Source: Chlorobiaceae bacterium (lineage in GTDB: Bacteria; Bacteroidota; Chlorobiia; Chlorobiales; Chlorobiaceae). From it: DNA of 64,000 nucleotides. How positions within the stretch are numbered: position 1 is the stretch's first letter; each line of letters opens with the position of its first letter. The notes under the pieces were generated by a model. That model worked only from the letters and a program-made list of their open reading frames with translations, was not told where the DNA came from and ran no database searches. Position numbers and translations under genes: made by a program. The stretch is from positions 62,001-126,000 of the forward strand of contig JAAXWS010000007.1 of the NCBI GenBank assembly GCA_013334865.1, written 5' to 3'. This document shows, in pieces, positions 6,996-14,573 of the stretch.

Positions 6996-9419
6996 TCAGA
7001 TGTTTTTAAGCCTGAGCGAGTTGCCTACGACCACCAGCGAGCTCATGGCCATGAGCATGGCGGAGACGATCGGGTGGAGCATCCCGGAGACCGCGAGCGG
7101 TAGGGCTACCAGGTTGTAGCCGAAGGCCCAGGCGAGGTTCTGGCGGATGACCGAGAATGTCCTCCTCGAACCGGAGACCAGCTCGCCGAGCAGCCTGAGG
7201 TCGTCGTTCAGGATCGTGACGCCCGAGCTTTCGATGGCGATGCCGGTCGCCGTGCCGAAGGTGACTCCGGTATCGGCCTCCGTGAGCGCCGGGGCGTCGT
7301 TTATGCCGTCGCCGGCCATCAGCACGCATCCTTTCCGAGCCTTCAGCTCCCTGACCGCCCCGGCCTTCCCGATCGGGTCCAGCCCGGCCCGGAGCTCCCC
7401 GATGCCGCATTTCGAGGCGACATACCCGGCGACCCCTTCGTTGTCCCCCGTCAGCATGACCGGCCGGAGCCCCAGGTCCTTCAGGGAGGAGACCGTTTCC
7501 AGGGCGTCGTCGCGGACGTCGTCGATCAGGCCGTAGAGGCCGGCCACCCGCCCGTCGCAGGCGATGAACACCGAACTCTTGCCCTCCTGCTGGAGCCGTG
7601 CCTCCTGTTCGAGGCAGGCCGGGTCGATGGCGATCCCTTCGCTTTCGAGGTGGGATGCCGTTCCGGCCAGCCACGCCTCGCCGTCGATCATGCCGCAGAC
7701 CCCGCGGCCTGGAACTGACCTGAACCCTTCGACCTCGAGGAGCTTCCCCTTCCATGAAGCGATGATGGCTTTGCCTGCAGGGTGTTCGGACCACTGCTCG
7801 AGGGATGCGCTCGCCTGCCTGAAACGCGTAGACGTGCCGAAGTCGATGGTGTCGACCACCGAGGGGCGTCCCAGGGTGATGGTGCCGGTCTTGTCGAGCG
7901 CCACTACGGTGCTTTTCGAGACCGATTCGAAGATATCCCCACCCTTCACGAGGATGCCTTTCCTGCCGATGGCGCCGGTGCCGACCATGATCGCCAGCGG
8001 CGTTGCGAGCCCGAGTGCGCAGGGGCAGGCGATCACCAGCACCGAGACCGCGTTCATCAGCGCCCTGACCGGAGGGGCCCCGGAGAGTTTCCAGAAGACG
8101 AAGGTGGCGATGGCGAGCATGATGACCGCCGGTACGAACCAGCCGGAGACCCGGTCCGCCAGCCCCTGTATCGGGGCCCTGCGAGCCTGCGCCTCCTCGA
8201 CCGTCCTGATGATCCTCGAGAGCAGCGTCTGCTTCGAGTCGCCGGTTACACGGACAGTCAGGCGTCCGGTAACCGCGCAGGTGCCGGCGAAGATGTCGCT
8301 GCCTTCGGCCTTGGCCACCGGCGCCGACTCTCCGGTCAGCATCGATTCGTCGACGTCGGCGCTTCCTTCGACCACCGTGCCGTCGAGCGGTACCTTGGCG
8401 CCGGGCAGTACCTCGATCAGCTCTCCGGTCCGGACCCGTTCGAGCGGCTGCAGGACGCCCTGGCCAGACTCCCCTATAACCATGGCTTCCTTCGGCTGGA
8501 GTTCGGTGAGGGCTGCTATGGCGCTGCCCGCCTTGAGCCTGGAGCCGGCCTCGAGGAAGCGGCCGAGCAGGATGAAGGTGACGATCATGGCCGCAGTGTC
8601 GAAGAATACCTCGCCGCCGGTGAAGATCGCGGCGATGCTGTAGAGGTAGGCCGAGATCGAGCCCAGCGCCACCAGGACATCCATGTTGAGGCTGCGGTTC
8701 CTGATCGCCCGGAGCGCGTTCGAGATGAAGGGGAAGCCCGAGTAGAGGACAACCGGAGTGGCCAGCGCCCAGGAGATGAGCTGGAATGCGAGTCGGTAGG
8801 TCGTTTCGATCCCCTGGAAAAAGCCGGCGTAGAGCGCGGAGCTGACCAGCATCAGCTGCATGGCGAAGAAGCCTGCGGTACCGAACCGGAGCAGCAGGTC
8901 GCGCATCTCCTCGGCAAAGGGGTCCATGGATGCGGCATGCCTTGCCGGGCGCGGAACGTACCCGAGTCCGGCCATCGCCGCAAGGATGGATTCGAGGCTT
9001 GCCGATCCGGGCTTCCATTCGATGGTGGCCCGGCGTGTGGCGTAGTTGACCCGGGCGGAGAGTACGCCGTCGAGGCGGCCGAGCACCTTCTCGACGAGCC
9101 AGACGCATGAGGCGCAGCGGATGCCGGAGAGCAGGAGGTCGATCCGGCTGCCCGCCGGGCCGTCGACGACGTCAGCGGCGAAATCGGCGGGGTCGGCCAC
9201 CGCGAATGCCGGGCGTCCCGGCTGCCAGTCGCACCTCCGGGTGTAGAATGTGTCGAGCGACTGGCTGTGGATCAGCTCGTAGACCCCGAGGCAGCCTGCA
9301 CAGCAGAAGGTTCGCTCCCGGCCGTCGACGACCGACCTTATCGCCGATGCAGCCGGAACCTCCTGGAGGCAGTGGTCGCAGCGGACGGCGGCCTCTATGG
9401 GGCGGTCAGTTCCGGACAT
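6996..9419 (-). CDS. ccoI: CcoI, copper-translocating P-type ATPase for cbb3 oxidase
   Basis: 807 residues. The N-terminus has a Cys-rich metal-binding segment (CDHC at 14, then FCCAGCLGVYELI) typical of the CcoI/FixI branch, followed by a heavy-metal domain with GIRCASCVWL. The P-type core shows TGES, the copper-site CPC in VIACPCALGLATPLAIM, the phosphorylated Asp in DKTGTITLG, the SEHPAGKAI HP motif and GDGINDAPAL. It supplies copper for the CuB centre by exporting it to the periplasmic side. The start overlaps the end of the YtkA-like gene by 14 bases. Length and motif order are complete, so it should be functional. Confidence 0.94.
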   Translation of the reverse strand: MSGTDRPIEAAVRCDHCLQEVPAASAIRSVVDGRERTFCCAGCLGVYELIHSQSLDTFYTRRCDWQPGRPAFAVADPADFAADVVDGPAGSRIDLLLSGIRCASCVWLVEKVLGRLDGVLSARVNYATRRATIEWKPGSASLESILAAMAGLGYVPRPARHAASMDPFAEEMRDLLLRFGTAGFFAMQLMLVSSALYAGFFQGIETTYRLAFQLISWALATPVVLYSGFPFISNALRAIRNRSLNMDVLVALGSISAYLYSIAAIFTGGEVFFDTAAMIVTFILLGRFLEAGSRLKAGSAIAALTELQPKEAMVIGESGQGVLQPLERVRTGELIEVLPGAKVPLDGTVVEGSADVDESMLTGESAPVAKAEGSDIFAGTCAVTGRLTVRVTGDSKQTLLSRIIRTVEEAQARRAPIQGLADRVSGWFVPAVIMLAIATFVFWKLSGAPPVRALMNAVSVLVIACPCALGLATPLAIMVGTGAIGRKGILVKGGDIFESVSKSTVVALDKTGTITLGRPSVVDTIDFGTSTRFRQASASLEQWSEHPAGKAIIASWKGKLLEVEGFRSVPGRGVCGMIDGEAWLAGTASHLESEGIAIDPACLEQEARLQQEGKSSVFIACDGRVAGLYGLIDDVRDDALETVSSLKDLGLRPVMLTGDNEGVAGYVASKCGIGELRAGLDPIGKAGAVRELKARKGCVLMAGDGINDAPALTEADTGVTFGTATGIAIESSGVTILNDDLRLLGELVSGSRRTFSVIRQNLAWAFGYNLVALPLAVSGMLHPIVSAMLMAMSSLVVVGNSLRLKNI

Positions 9420-9837
9420 TGAAGGTGAATGAGGGGTTGCCCAGTTCGTTGGAGAGCAGCGTGGCTCTCCAGAGTGTCCGGCCGCTCATGCACCGGACGA
9501 TGAGGCCTTTGCCTTCCCATATGCCGGCGTTCATCCTCGTCATCCTGACCTGGTTCCTTCCCATCGCCATGCCCGGCATGCTGAGGTCGAGCAGCAGATT
9601 AGAGGGCAGGCCGTCGGAGGGGGCTATGGTGATCATGAAGGTCAGTTCCTGCATGTGCCTGACCGGTTTCGGGTCAATCTCGAGGGTTACCAGCCTACCT
9701 GCGGCCGGCCTGGAGCAGGGGCCGGCATGGATCGCGTTGCTGTCGGCGGTGAAATCCGCCCTTGCCGGTGCGGCCCGGAATGCGGTCACGGCGAAAAGCA
9801 GCAGGGTTGCCCGGCCTACCTGACGTCGAAGAACCAT
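9406..9837 (-). CDS. YtkA/FixH-like secreted protein with Met-rich segment
   Basis: 143 residues from the ATG at 9835-9837; this start gives a clean signal peptide (VGRATLLLFAVTAFRAAPARA). An ORF start upstream at 9888 lacks one. The mature part matches the YtkA-like fold often paired with FixH: VTLEIDPKPVRHMQELTFMI, then the LSMPGMAMGRNQVRMTRM segment and a final NPSFTFNVRN strand. The Met cluster could bind Cu(I), which would suit the position between fixH and ccoI; this is inference. It overlaps fixH by 22 bases upstream and ccoI by 14 bases downstream. Confidence 0.75.
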   Translation of the reverse strand: MVLRRQVGRATLLLFAVTAFRAAPARADFTADSNAIHAGPCSRPAAGRLVTLEIDPKPVRHMQELTFMITIAPSDGLPSNLLLDLSMPGMAMGRNQVRMTRMNAGIWEGKGLIVRCMSGRTLWRATLLSNELGNPSFTFNVRN

Positions 9838-10253
9838 GATCGGCTGGTTTTGAGTTTCCCTGCCGCCAGGTCCATCCTGAGCAGCCATTTGCCTTTCGAC
9901 GGGACCACGGCGTTCGCTTCGTACACCCCCGGTCCGGTTTCCCGCATGGGGAGCGTAAGGTCATGGGCGGATGATGAGACGTTGCCGATGAAGAGTCGTA
10001 CGTCGGCCTGGCGGAGCGGTCTGCCGTGACCCCTGAGGACGAGCCTGACCCGGTTGTCGCCCAAGGCGAGGGAATCGGGCTTCACGACCTCCAGACCGAT
10101 CCGCCGCTCCTCTTTCTTTGCCTGGAACCAGTTGTTGCCCCGCTCGTAATAGTTGGTCTCGACGAGCCCTTCGGCGTTGCGGTAGGCGAAGAAGATGCCG
10201 CAGCCCATGGCCAGGAGGAAGAGGGCGAACATCCCGGCGATGAAGGTTCTCAT
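9816..10253 (-). CDS. ccoH: FixH/CcoH, cbb3 oxidase assembly protein
   Basis: 145 residues. A single N-terminal membrane anchor (FIAGMFALFLLAMGCGIFFAY) is followed by the family segment GLVETNYYERGNNWFQ and a periplasmic beta domain ending in KTSRSWFFDVR. FixH/CcoH is a membrane-bound accessory protein that stays with the cbb3 complex during assembly. The start overlaps the end of ccoG by four bases (ATGA-type junction), giving the usual order ccoG-ccoH-ccoI-ccoS with a YtkA-like gene inserted. Confidence 0.88.
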   Translation of the reverse strand: MRTFIAGMFALFLLAMGCGIFFAYRNAEGLVETNYYERGNNWFQAKKEERRIGLEVVKPDSLALGDNRVRLVLRGHGRPLRQADVRLFIGNVSSSAHDLTLPMRETGPGVYEANAVVPSKGKWLLRMDLAAGKLKTSRSWFFDVR

Positions 10254-11365
10254 AGGAATCCGGTTTCCCTGGTTAACGATACTCCGCTGCCCCTGAGGTT
10301 CAGCGATACCTTGTCACGGCCGGCCGCCGCCCTGAGCAGCAGTTTGCCCCTGACGACGCCGTACGGCTTGACCGGGATCCTGCTTTCGCCGATCACCGTG
10401 ATGCCTTCAGGCGCAGAAAGCTCGAGTTCGAGCGGCCGGGAGCTGTTGTTGTAGATCGAGTAGGCGTAGCGGTTGAGGCCGGCGGGCAGGGGCTCCTGCA
10501 CGCGGCTTACCATGAAGTCCACCGTGGGGCGCATCGCGATGAGCATCGCGAGCACCAGAGCGGAGGCGACCGTGACGCCGCCAAGCATCCATGCCTTGGG
10601 GCGCATGACTTTGCCCTTGTAGTTCGGGAACGGGGGCAGGTTGCGCCTGCTGCTCTTGGGCCAGCAGGCGTCGATGCACTCCGCGCAGGCGATGCAGCGG
10701 TTGCTGAGGCCGTCCTTGATGTCGATGCCGACCGGGCAGGCCCGCACGCAGTCGTCGCACTTCATGCAGGTGGAGTCACGCGACTGGTCGTATTCGATCA
10801 CGAGGGTGTCCTTGTCGAAGAGGGCGTTCTGCATCATGGCGTAGGGGCAGATCGAGGTGCAGAAGCCCCTGCCGAGCAGGGCCAGTTCGAGGTAGACGCT
10901 GAGCCAGAGCACGAGGAAGAACCCGGAGATGAGGGGTGAGGCCACCAACTGCGCCATGGTTTCGGCCGGAGGCACGAAGTACCAGACCATGGTGATCGCG
11001 ACAAGGGCCGAGACGGGAATCAGGACGAGTTTCTGTATGGTTTTTGAGTGCTTCTTCCCGAAGACGGAGGCCAGGCTTCCGGCGAGGTCGAGCAGGACGG
11101 TCTGCGGGCAGAGCCAACCGCACCAGACCCGACCCAGGATGACGGTTACCGTCCCGATGAAGAGAAGGAGGAACAGGGTGGCCCCGAGGATCAGGTAGAA
11201 CTCGCCGATCCTGATGACGGTGCCGAAGAAATAGAGGTTGAGCTCCCCGATGTCGAACCTCAGGGCGCTCTGGCCGTTGATCTTCAGGAAGGGGAGGCCG
11301 GTCAGGAGAATGGCCTGCAGGATTTCGACCACCCTTCGATAACGCCTCCAGACGATCTGCTTCAT
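10250..11365 (-). CDS. ccoG: CcoG, polyferredoxin-like cbb3 oxidase assembly protein
   Basis: 371 residues. It begins with RRYRRVVEILQAILLTGLPF and several hydrophobic helices, including the GRVWCGWLCPQTVLLDL segment. Two 4Fe-4S clusters follow: CMKCDDCVRACPVG, then CIACAECIDACWPK. The C-terminal part is a periplasmic Ig-like domain (RPLELELSAPEGITVIGES). CcoG is a cupric reductase that supplies Cu(I) to the maturation pathway. It is the first gene of the assembly block, separated from ccoP by about 140 bases that hold hairpins. Confidence 0.93.
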   Translation of the reverse strand: MKQIVWRRYRRVVEILQAILLTGLPFLKINGQSALRFDIGELNLYFFGTVIRIGEFYLILGATLFLLLFIGTVTVILGRVWCGWLCPQTVLLDLAGSLASVFGKKHSKTIQKLVLIPVSALVAITMVWYFVPPAETMAQLVASPLISGFFLVLWLSVYLELALLGRGFCTSICPYAMMQNALFDKDTLVIEYDQSRDSTCMKCDDCVRACPVGIDIKDGLSNRCIACAECIDACWPKSSRRNLPPFPNYKGKVMRPKAWMLGGVTVASALVLAMLIAMRPTVDFMVSRVQEPLPAGLNRYAYSIYNNSSRPLELELSAPEGITVIGESRIPVKPYGVVRGKLLLRAAAGRDKVSLNLRGSGVSLTRETGFL

Positions 11366-11378
11366 GGTACTGCATTAT

Positions 11379-11495
11379 GCTCCCCGGGCTGAACCCCGGG
11401 GCAATTGAGGAGAATGTGAAGACAATAATGTCAGGAGGTTTGAAACCCTCCTGAATACAAGAGCCGTTGCCCCGGTATTGGTTCCCGGGGCAGCG
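11379..11495 (-). terminator. Hairpins between ccoP and ccoG
   Basis: Three inverted repeats lie in the gap: about 11379-11402 (CCCCGGG pairing with CCCCGGGG), about 11431-11454 (CAGGAGG with CCTCCTG) and 11468-11492 (TGCCCCGG with CCGGGGCA). The last is nearest the ccoP stop. None has a strong U-run, so they may attenuate or stabilise the ccoNOQP transcript rather than stop transcription fully. Confidence 0.45.
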
Positions 11496-11505
11496 GTTTT
11501 TCGGG

Positions 11506-11967
11506 TTATCTCCTCAGGCTTTCGATGAATGCGACGACCTTGAGGATCTTGTCGTTGCCGAGCTGCTGCTGGAACGGGGGCATCCCGTTGGGCCTGCCCT
11601 GCGTCACCGACTCGAAGATCTTGTCGGGGCTCGCGCCGTATTTGAGCGCGACCTTAAGGTTCGGCCCGATGCCGCCGCTGGCGTCCGCCATGTGGCATGC
11701 GGCGCAGGTGGTTTCGTACTCGGTCTTGCCTTCGGCAATCGCATCGGCCTTGCCAATGTACTTGCCGGGATCAGCCGTCGCCGATGCCGCGGCCTTCTCT
11801 CCGGCCTTCATTTCGGCTTCGTAGAGCTTGTAGAAGGACCAGCCTGAAATTGCCGGGGTAAAGGATGCGACATACCAGAGCACGAAGGCGATCATCCCGA
11901 CGAAGAACGCCATCCATCCCTTCGGGATCTTGTTGTGGCCCTCCTGCGGTATTCCTGAGTCATTCAT
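11506..11967 (-). CDS. ccoP: CcoP, short single-haem cytochrome c subunit of cbb3 oxidase
   Basis: 153 residues. An N-terminal transmembrane helix (WMAFFVGMIAFVLWYVASF, about 18-36) is followed by one cytochrome c domain. The haem site is CAACH at 88-92 and the probable Met ligand is in PNGMPPF near 128. Classical CcoP has two CxxCH motifs and is about twice this length. Here there is only one, and the frame shows no sign of truncation because it ends normally after the last helix (KILKVVAFIESLRR). Position after ccoNOQ and the membrane anchor support the assignment. The role is electron entry to CcoO/CcoN from periplasmic donors. Confidence 0.85.
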   Translation of the reverse strand: MNDSGIPQEGHNKIPKGWMAFFVGMIAFVLWYVASFTPAISGWSFYKLYEAEMKAGEKAAASATADPGKYIGKADAIAEGKTEYETTCAACHMADASGGIGPNLKVALKYGASPDKIFESVTQGRPNGMPPFQQQLGNDKILKVVAFIESLRR

Positions 11968-12024
11968 GTGAAGCTCCTCCAGATGGTTTCTTGAACTGTT
12001 GACTGTCGTTCCGCCATGCTGCCG

Positions 12025-12171
12025 TCACTCGTCGTCACGGAGCATCCGGTATTTCGGTTCCTCGACATCCTTCCTGCGCGCCGGGTTGAAGTAGTAGGCG
12101 ATGATGCCCGCCATCACGGCCGCAAGGGCGAAGGTGAACGCCGTATAGGCGATGGACTGGAAGTTCATCAT
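12025..12171 (-). CDS. ccoQ: CcoQ/FixQ-like small subunit of cbb3 oxidase
   Basis: 48 residues from the ATG at 12169-12171, which overlaps the ccoO stop (ATGA). A second ATG follows at once. One transmembrane helix (AYTAFTFALAAVMAGIIAYYF) is followed by a short basic and then acidic tail, RRKDVEEPKYRMLRDDE. Position between ccoO and ccoP fits CcoQ, which stabilises the complex. The tail resembles the KYRML end of CcoS, so it could also be viewed as a CcoS-like protein. The position favours CcoQ. Confidence 0.8.
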   Translation of the reverse strand: MMNFQSIAYTAFTFALAAVMAGIIAYYFNPARRKDVEEPKYRMLRDDE

Positions 12172-12845
12172 TTGCCGGCCTCCCTGGCGTTCTCCTTCAC
12201 GTCACGCCCGAGTTTCTGGAGGTAGGCGACCATGGCGTCCATTTCGGTGAGTTCTCCCCTCAGGCTGGCAGGCGTCACCAGGTCGCGGGTATCCTTCGAG
12301 TCGTAGTCTGCCGCGGTAACCTTTGCCTTGTAGTCGGCGATCTGCTGCCTGACCTGCTCCTCGGTATAGCCGTAGCCTAGCACCTTTGTCTTTTTGAAGG
12401 AGATCGAGGTGTCGAGCCTGTTGTCGGCCATCCAGCCGTAAGGGGGCATGTTCGAGAGGGCGAACATGTCCTGCGGCCTGTTCATGTGCTTGTAGTGCCA
12501 GGAGTCCGGGTACTTGCCGCCGACGCGGTTCAGGTCCGGGCCCGTGCGGCGCGATCCCCAGAGGAACGGGCGGTCCCAGGCGAACTCTTCGGCCTTCGAG
12601 TACTCGCCGTACCGCAGCACCTCGGTCCTCAGCGGACGCACGGTCTGGGTGTGGCAGTTGTTGCAGCCTTCGCGCATGTAGAGGTCGCGGCCCTCCTGCT
12701 CGATGGCGGTGTAGGGTTTGACGTAGCCGCTCGGAGGCTGGGTGGACGGCAGGAACATCGGCACGAAGACCGTGACCACCGTCCCGGTAAGGATGACCAG
12801 CGCCGCAACGATCGCGAAGACAACCGGTTTTGAATAGATCCCCAT
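12168..12845 (-). CDS. ccoO: CcoO, mono-haem cytochrome c subunit of cbb3 oxidase
   Basis: 225 residues. A transmembrane anchor (VFAIVAALVILTGTVVTVFV) is followed by GRDLYMREGCNNCHTQTVRP with the haem site CNNCH at 61-65. The downstream motifs FLWGSRRTGPDLNRVGGKY and SNMPPYGWM are typical of CcoO, the latter carrying the probable Met ligand. The C-terminus TEMDAMVAYLQKLGRDVK is also typical. It passes electrons from CcoP to the binuclear centre of CcoN. It lies about 30 bases after ccoN. Confidence 0.94.
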   Translation of the reverse strand: MGIYSKPVVFAIVAALVILTGTVVTVFVPMFLPSTQPPSGYVKPYTAIEQEGRDLYMREGCNNCHTQTVRPLRTEVLRYGEYSKAEEFAWDRPFLWGSRRTGPDLNRVGGKYPDSWHYKHMNRPQDMFALSNMPPYGWMADNRLDTSISFKKTKVLGYGYTEEQVRQQIADYKAKVTAADYDSKDTRDLVTPASLRGELTEMDAMVAYLQKLGRDVKENAREAGK

Positions 12846-12875
12846 GATGCAAGCTCCTGTTTGAGGTTTGGTGGT

Positions 12876-14267
12876 TTACGCTTCGGCTTCCGCTGGCTGC
12901 CTGGCCGTCTGGATGAGGTTCCAGGCGAAGATCAGGATACCGATGAAGTACACGATGCCGGCGGCGAAACGCATCCTGTAATAGGGATAGAGCGAGGTCA
13001 GCCCGTCGAGGAAGTTGTACATCAGCGAGCCGTCGGGGTTGGTGGCCTTCCACATGGCACCTTGCTGGATGCCGCCGATCCACATCGTGATGGTCCAGGC
13101 GAGCTGGCCGAGCAGGATGAGCCAGAAGTGGATGTTTGCCAGCCTGATGCTGTACAGGTCACGTCCGTAGACCTTCGGGATCATGTAATAGAATGAGGCC
13201 GAGATGATCATGGCGACCCAGCCCATCGTGCCCATGTGCACGTGGCCGACCACCCAGTCGGTGTAGTGGAAGAAGGCGTTCAGCGTCCTCAGTCCCTGCA
13301 GCGGTCCCTGGATGGTCTGCAGGCCGTAGAAGGTGATGCCGATGATGAAGAACTTGGTCAGGTAGTTCGAGCGCATCTGGTCCCAGTTGCCCTGCAGGGT
13401 GTAGTAGCCGTTGACCACCGAACCCCAGGAGGGGGCGATCAGGAAGATGCTGAAGGCGATGGCCACCGTCTGGATCCACTCCGGCAGCGGGGTCAGCATG
13501 AGGTGGTGCGCGCCGGTCCAGAGGTAGGCGAAGATGAGCGACCAGAAGGAGACGATCGAGAGGCGGTGGCTGTAGATCGGCAGTCCGGTGGCCTTGGGAA
13601 GGAAGTAGTAGAACATCGCCAGCACCGGGACGGTGAAGATGAATCCCACGATATTGTGCCCGTACCACCACTCGACGTTGGCATCATTGCCGCCGGCGTA
13701 GATGCTGTATGACTTGGTGAGGGTGACCGGGATCTCGAGGTTGTTGACGATGTAGAGCACCGCGACGGTCACGGTCATGGCGACCAGGTACCAGAGGGAG
13801 ATGTACATCTGCTTCTCCTGTCGCCTGATCAGGATGGCGAACACGTTGACGGCGAACATCACCCACATGATCACCACACCGATGTCGAGCGGCCATTCAA
13901 GCTCGGCATACTCCTTGGTGGTGTTCATGCCGGCCATGAGGCTGACGGCGGCTGCGGCTATGGCAAGGTTGAAGACGTAGAGGTGAGCCTTGGCGAGTTT
14001 CGGGAAGGGGAGCGGCGTGCGGGTGAGGCGCTGCAGCATGTAGTACGCCGTCGCGAAGATGCCCGACATGCCGAATCCTACGCCGAGGCCGTTGGTGTGC
14101 ACGACACGCAGCCGGCCGAAGCTGAGCCATGGTGTGATGTTCAGTGCAGGATTGAACATCTCGAACGCGATCCAGAGGCCGATCAGCAGTCCGACGATCA
14201 GCCAGAACAGCGCCGAGAACGCAAACCCCCGAACTATCGAATAATCGTAAACGGAGTCTTCTTTCAT
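12876..14267 (-). CDS. ccoN: CcoN, catalytic haem-copper subunit of cbb3-type cytochrome oxidase
   Basis: 463 residues, about twelve hydrophobic segments. Conserved ligands are visible: HTNGLGVGFG in the second helix for low-spin haem, WWYGHNIVGFIFTVPV, the CuB His pair in WTGAHHLMLTPLPEW, and DWVVGHVHMGTMGWV for the haem irons near the C-terminus. It reduces O2 to water at the inner membrane and pumps protons, usually with high oxygen affinity. It is the first gene of ccoNOQP. The presence of a full oxidase is notable in a green sulfur bacterium, whose energy normally comes from anoxygenic photosynthesis; oxygen removal or microaerobic survival is a likely role (inference). Confidence 0.95.
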   Translation of the reverse strand: MKEDSVYDYSIVRGFAFSALFWLIVGLLIGLWIAFEMFNPALNITPWLSFGRLRVVHTNGLGVGFGMSGIFATAYYMLQRLTRTPLPFPKLAKAHLYVFNLAIAAAAVSLMAGMNTTKEYAELEWPLDIGVVIMWVMFAVNVFAILIRRQEKQMYISLWYLVAMTVTVAVLYIVNNLEIPVTLTKSYSIYAGGNDANVEWWYGHNIVGFIFTVPVLAMFYYFLPKATGLPIYSHRLSIVSFWSLIFAYLWTGAHHLMLTPLPEWIQTVAIAFSIFLIAPSWGSVVNGYYTLQGNWDQMRSNYLTKFFIIGITFYGLQTIQGPLQGLRTLNAFFHYTDWVVGHVHMGTMGWVAMIISASFYYMIPKVYGRDLYSIRLANIHFWLILLGQLAWTITMWIGGIQQGAMWKATNPDGSLMYNFLDGLTSLYPYYRMRFAAGIVYFIGILIFAWNLIQTARQPAEAEA

Positions 14268-14374
14268 GCCCTCCTCCTGGGATGTGATTTTGGGAAAAAA
14301 TGGGTAGAGAGTGGTGCCTGGAGCAGCGATAGGAAGGAACAGCTACGAAGTGGGTGATAATGGCATCTGCCCAT

Positions 14375-14404
14375 AATTTACAAAAGTATTCTCGAGACAG
14401 TCAA
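14375..14404 (-). promoter_or_regulatory. Candidate sigma-70 type promoter of ccoNOQP
   Basis: On the reverse strand TTGACT (14399-14404) is followed after 18 bases by TAAATT (14375-14380), about 110 bases ahead of the ccoN start. The match is moderate and the spacing is within range. Confidence 0.4.
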
Positions 14405-14432
14405 GGACATTGAAATTGTACCGGAAAAGGAA

Positions 14433-14461
14433 ACGGGCCTGCCTGGTTGTCGGCGGCCCGT
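14433..14461 (-). terminator. Hairpin terminator downstream of proS
   Basis: ACGGGCC (14455-14461 side on the reverse strand) pairs with GGCCCGT across a GC-rich loop, and the reverse strand then reads TTCCTTTTCC. It lies about 110 bases after the proS stop. Confidence 0.5.
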
Positions 14462-14573
14462 CTCCGGTCTGACATTAGCGTCCTCACAAAACTTCAGGGA
14501 TGTGGTTCCCTGGAAATTTCCGGTTTTTTGTCGCAACTCCGGCATTTGGCAGTGCCGGAGTGCAGGAATCGGC

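Larger units (their letters stand above)
14268..14573. other. Intergenic region between ccoN and proS
   Basis: No gene is seen. It contains a candidate ccoN promoter and a hairpin likely to end proS transcription, both listed separately, plus a second inverted repeat CTCCGGCA/TGCCGGAG at about 14537-14560. No convincing FNR-type palindrome was found by eye. Confidence 0.5.

Noticed and set aside
7006-9108. 700-residue alternate frame inside ccoI
   Set aside because: Arg/Gly-rich shadow of a long high-GC gene with full CcoI motifs in the other frame.
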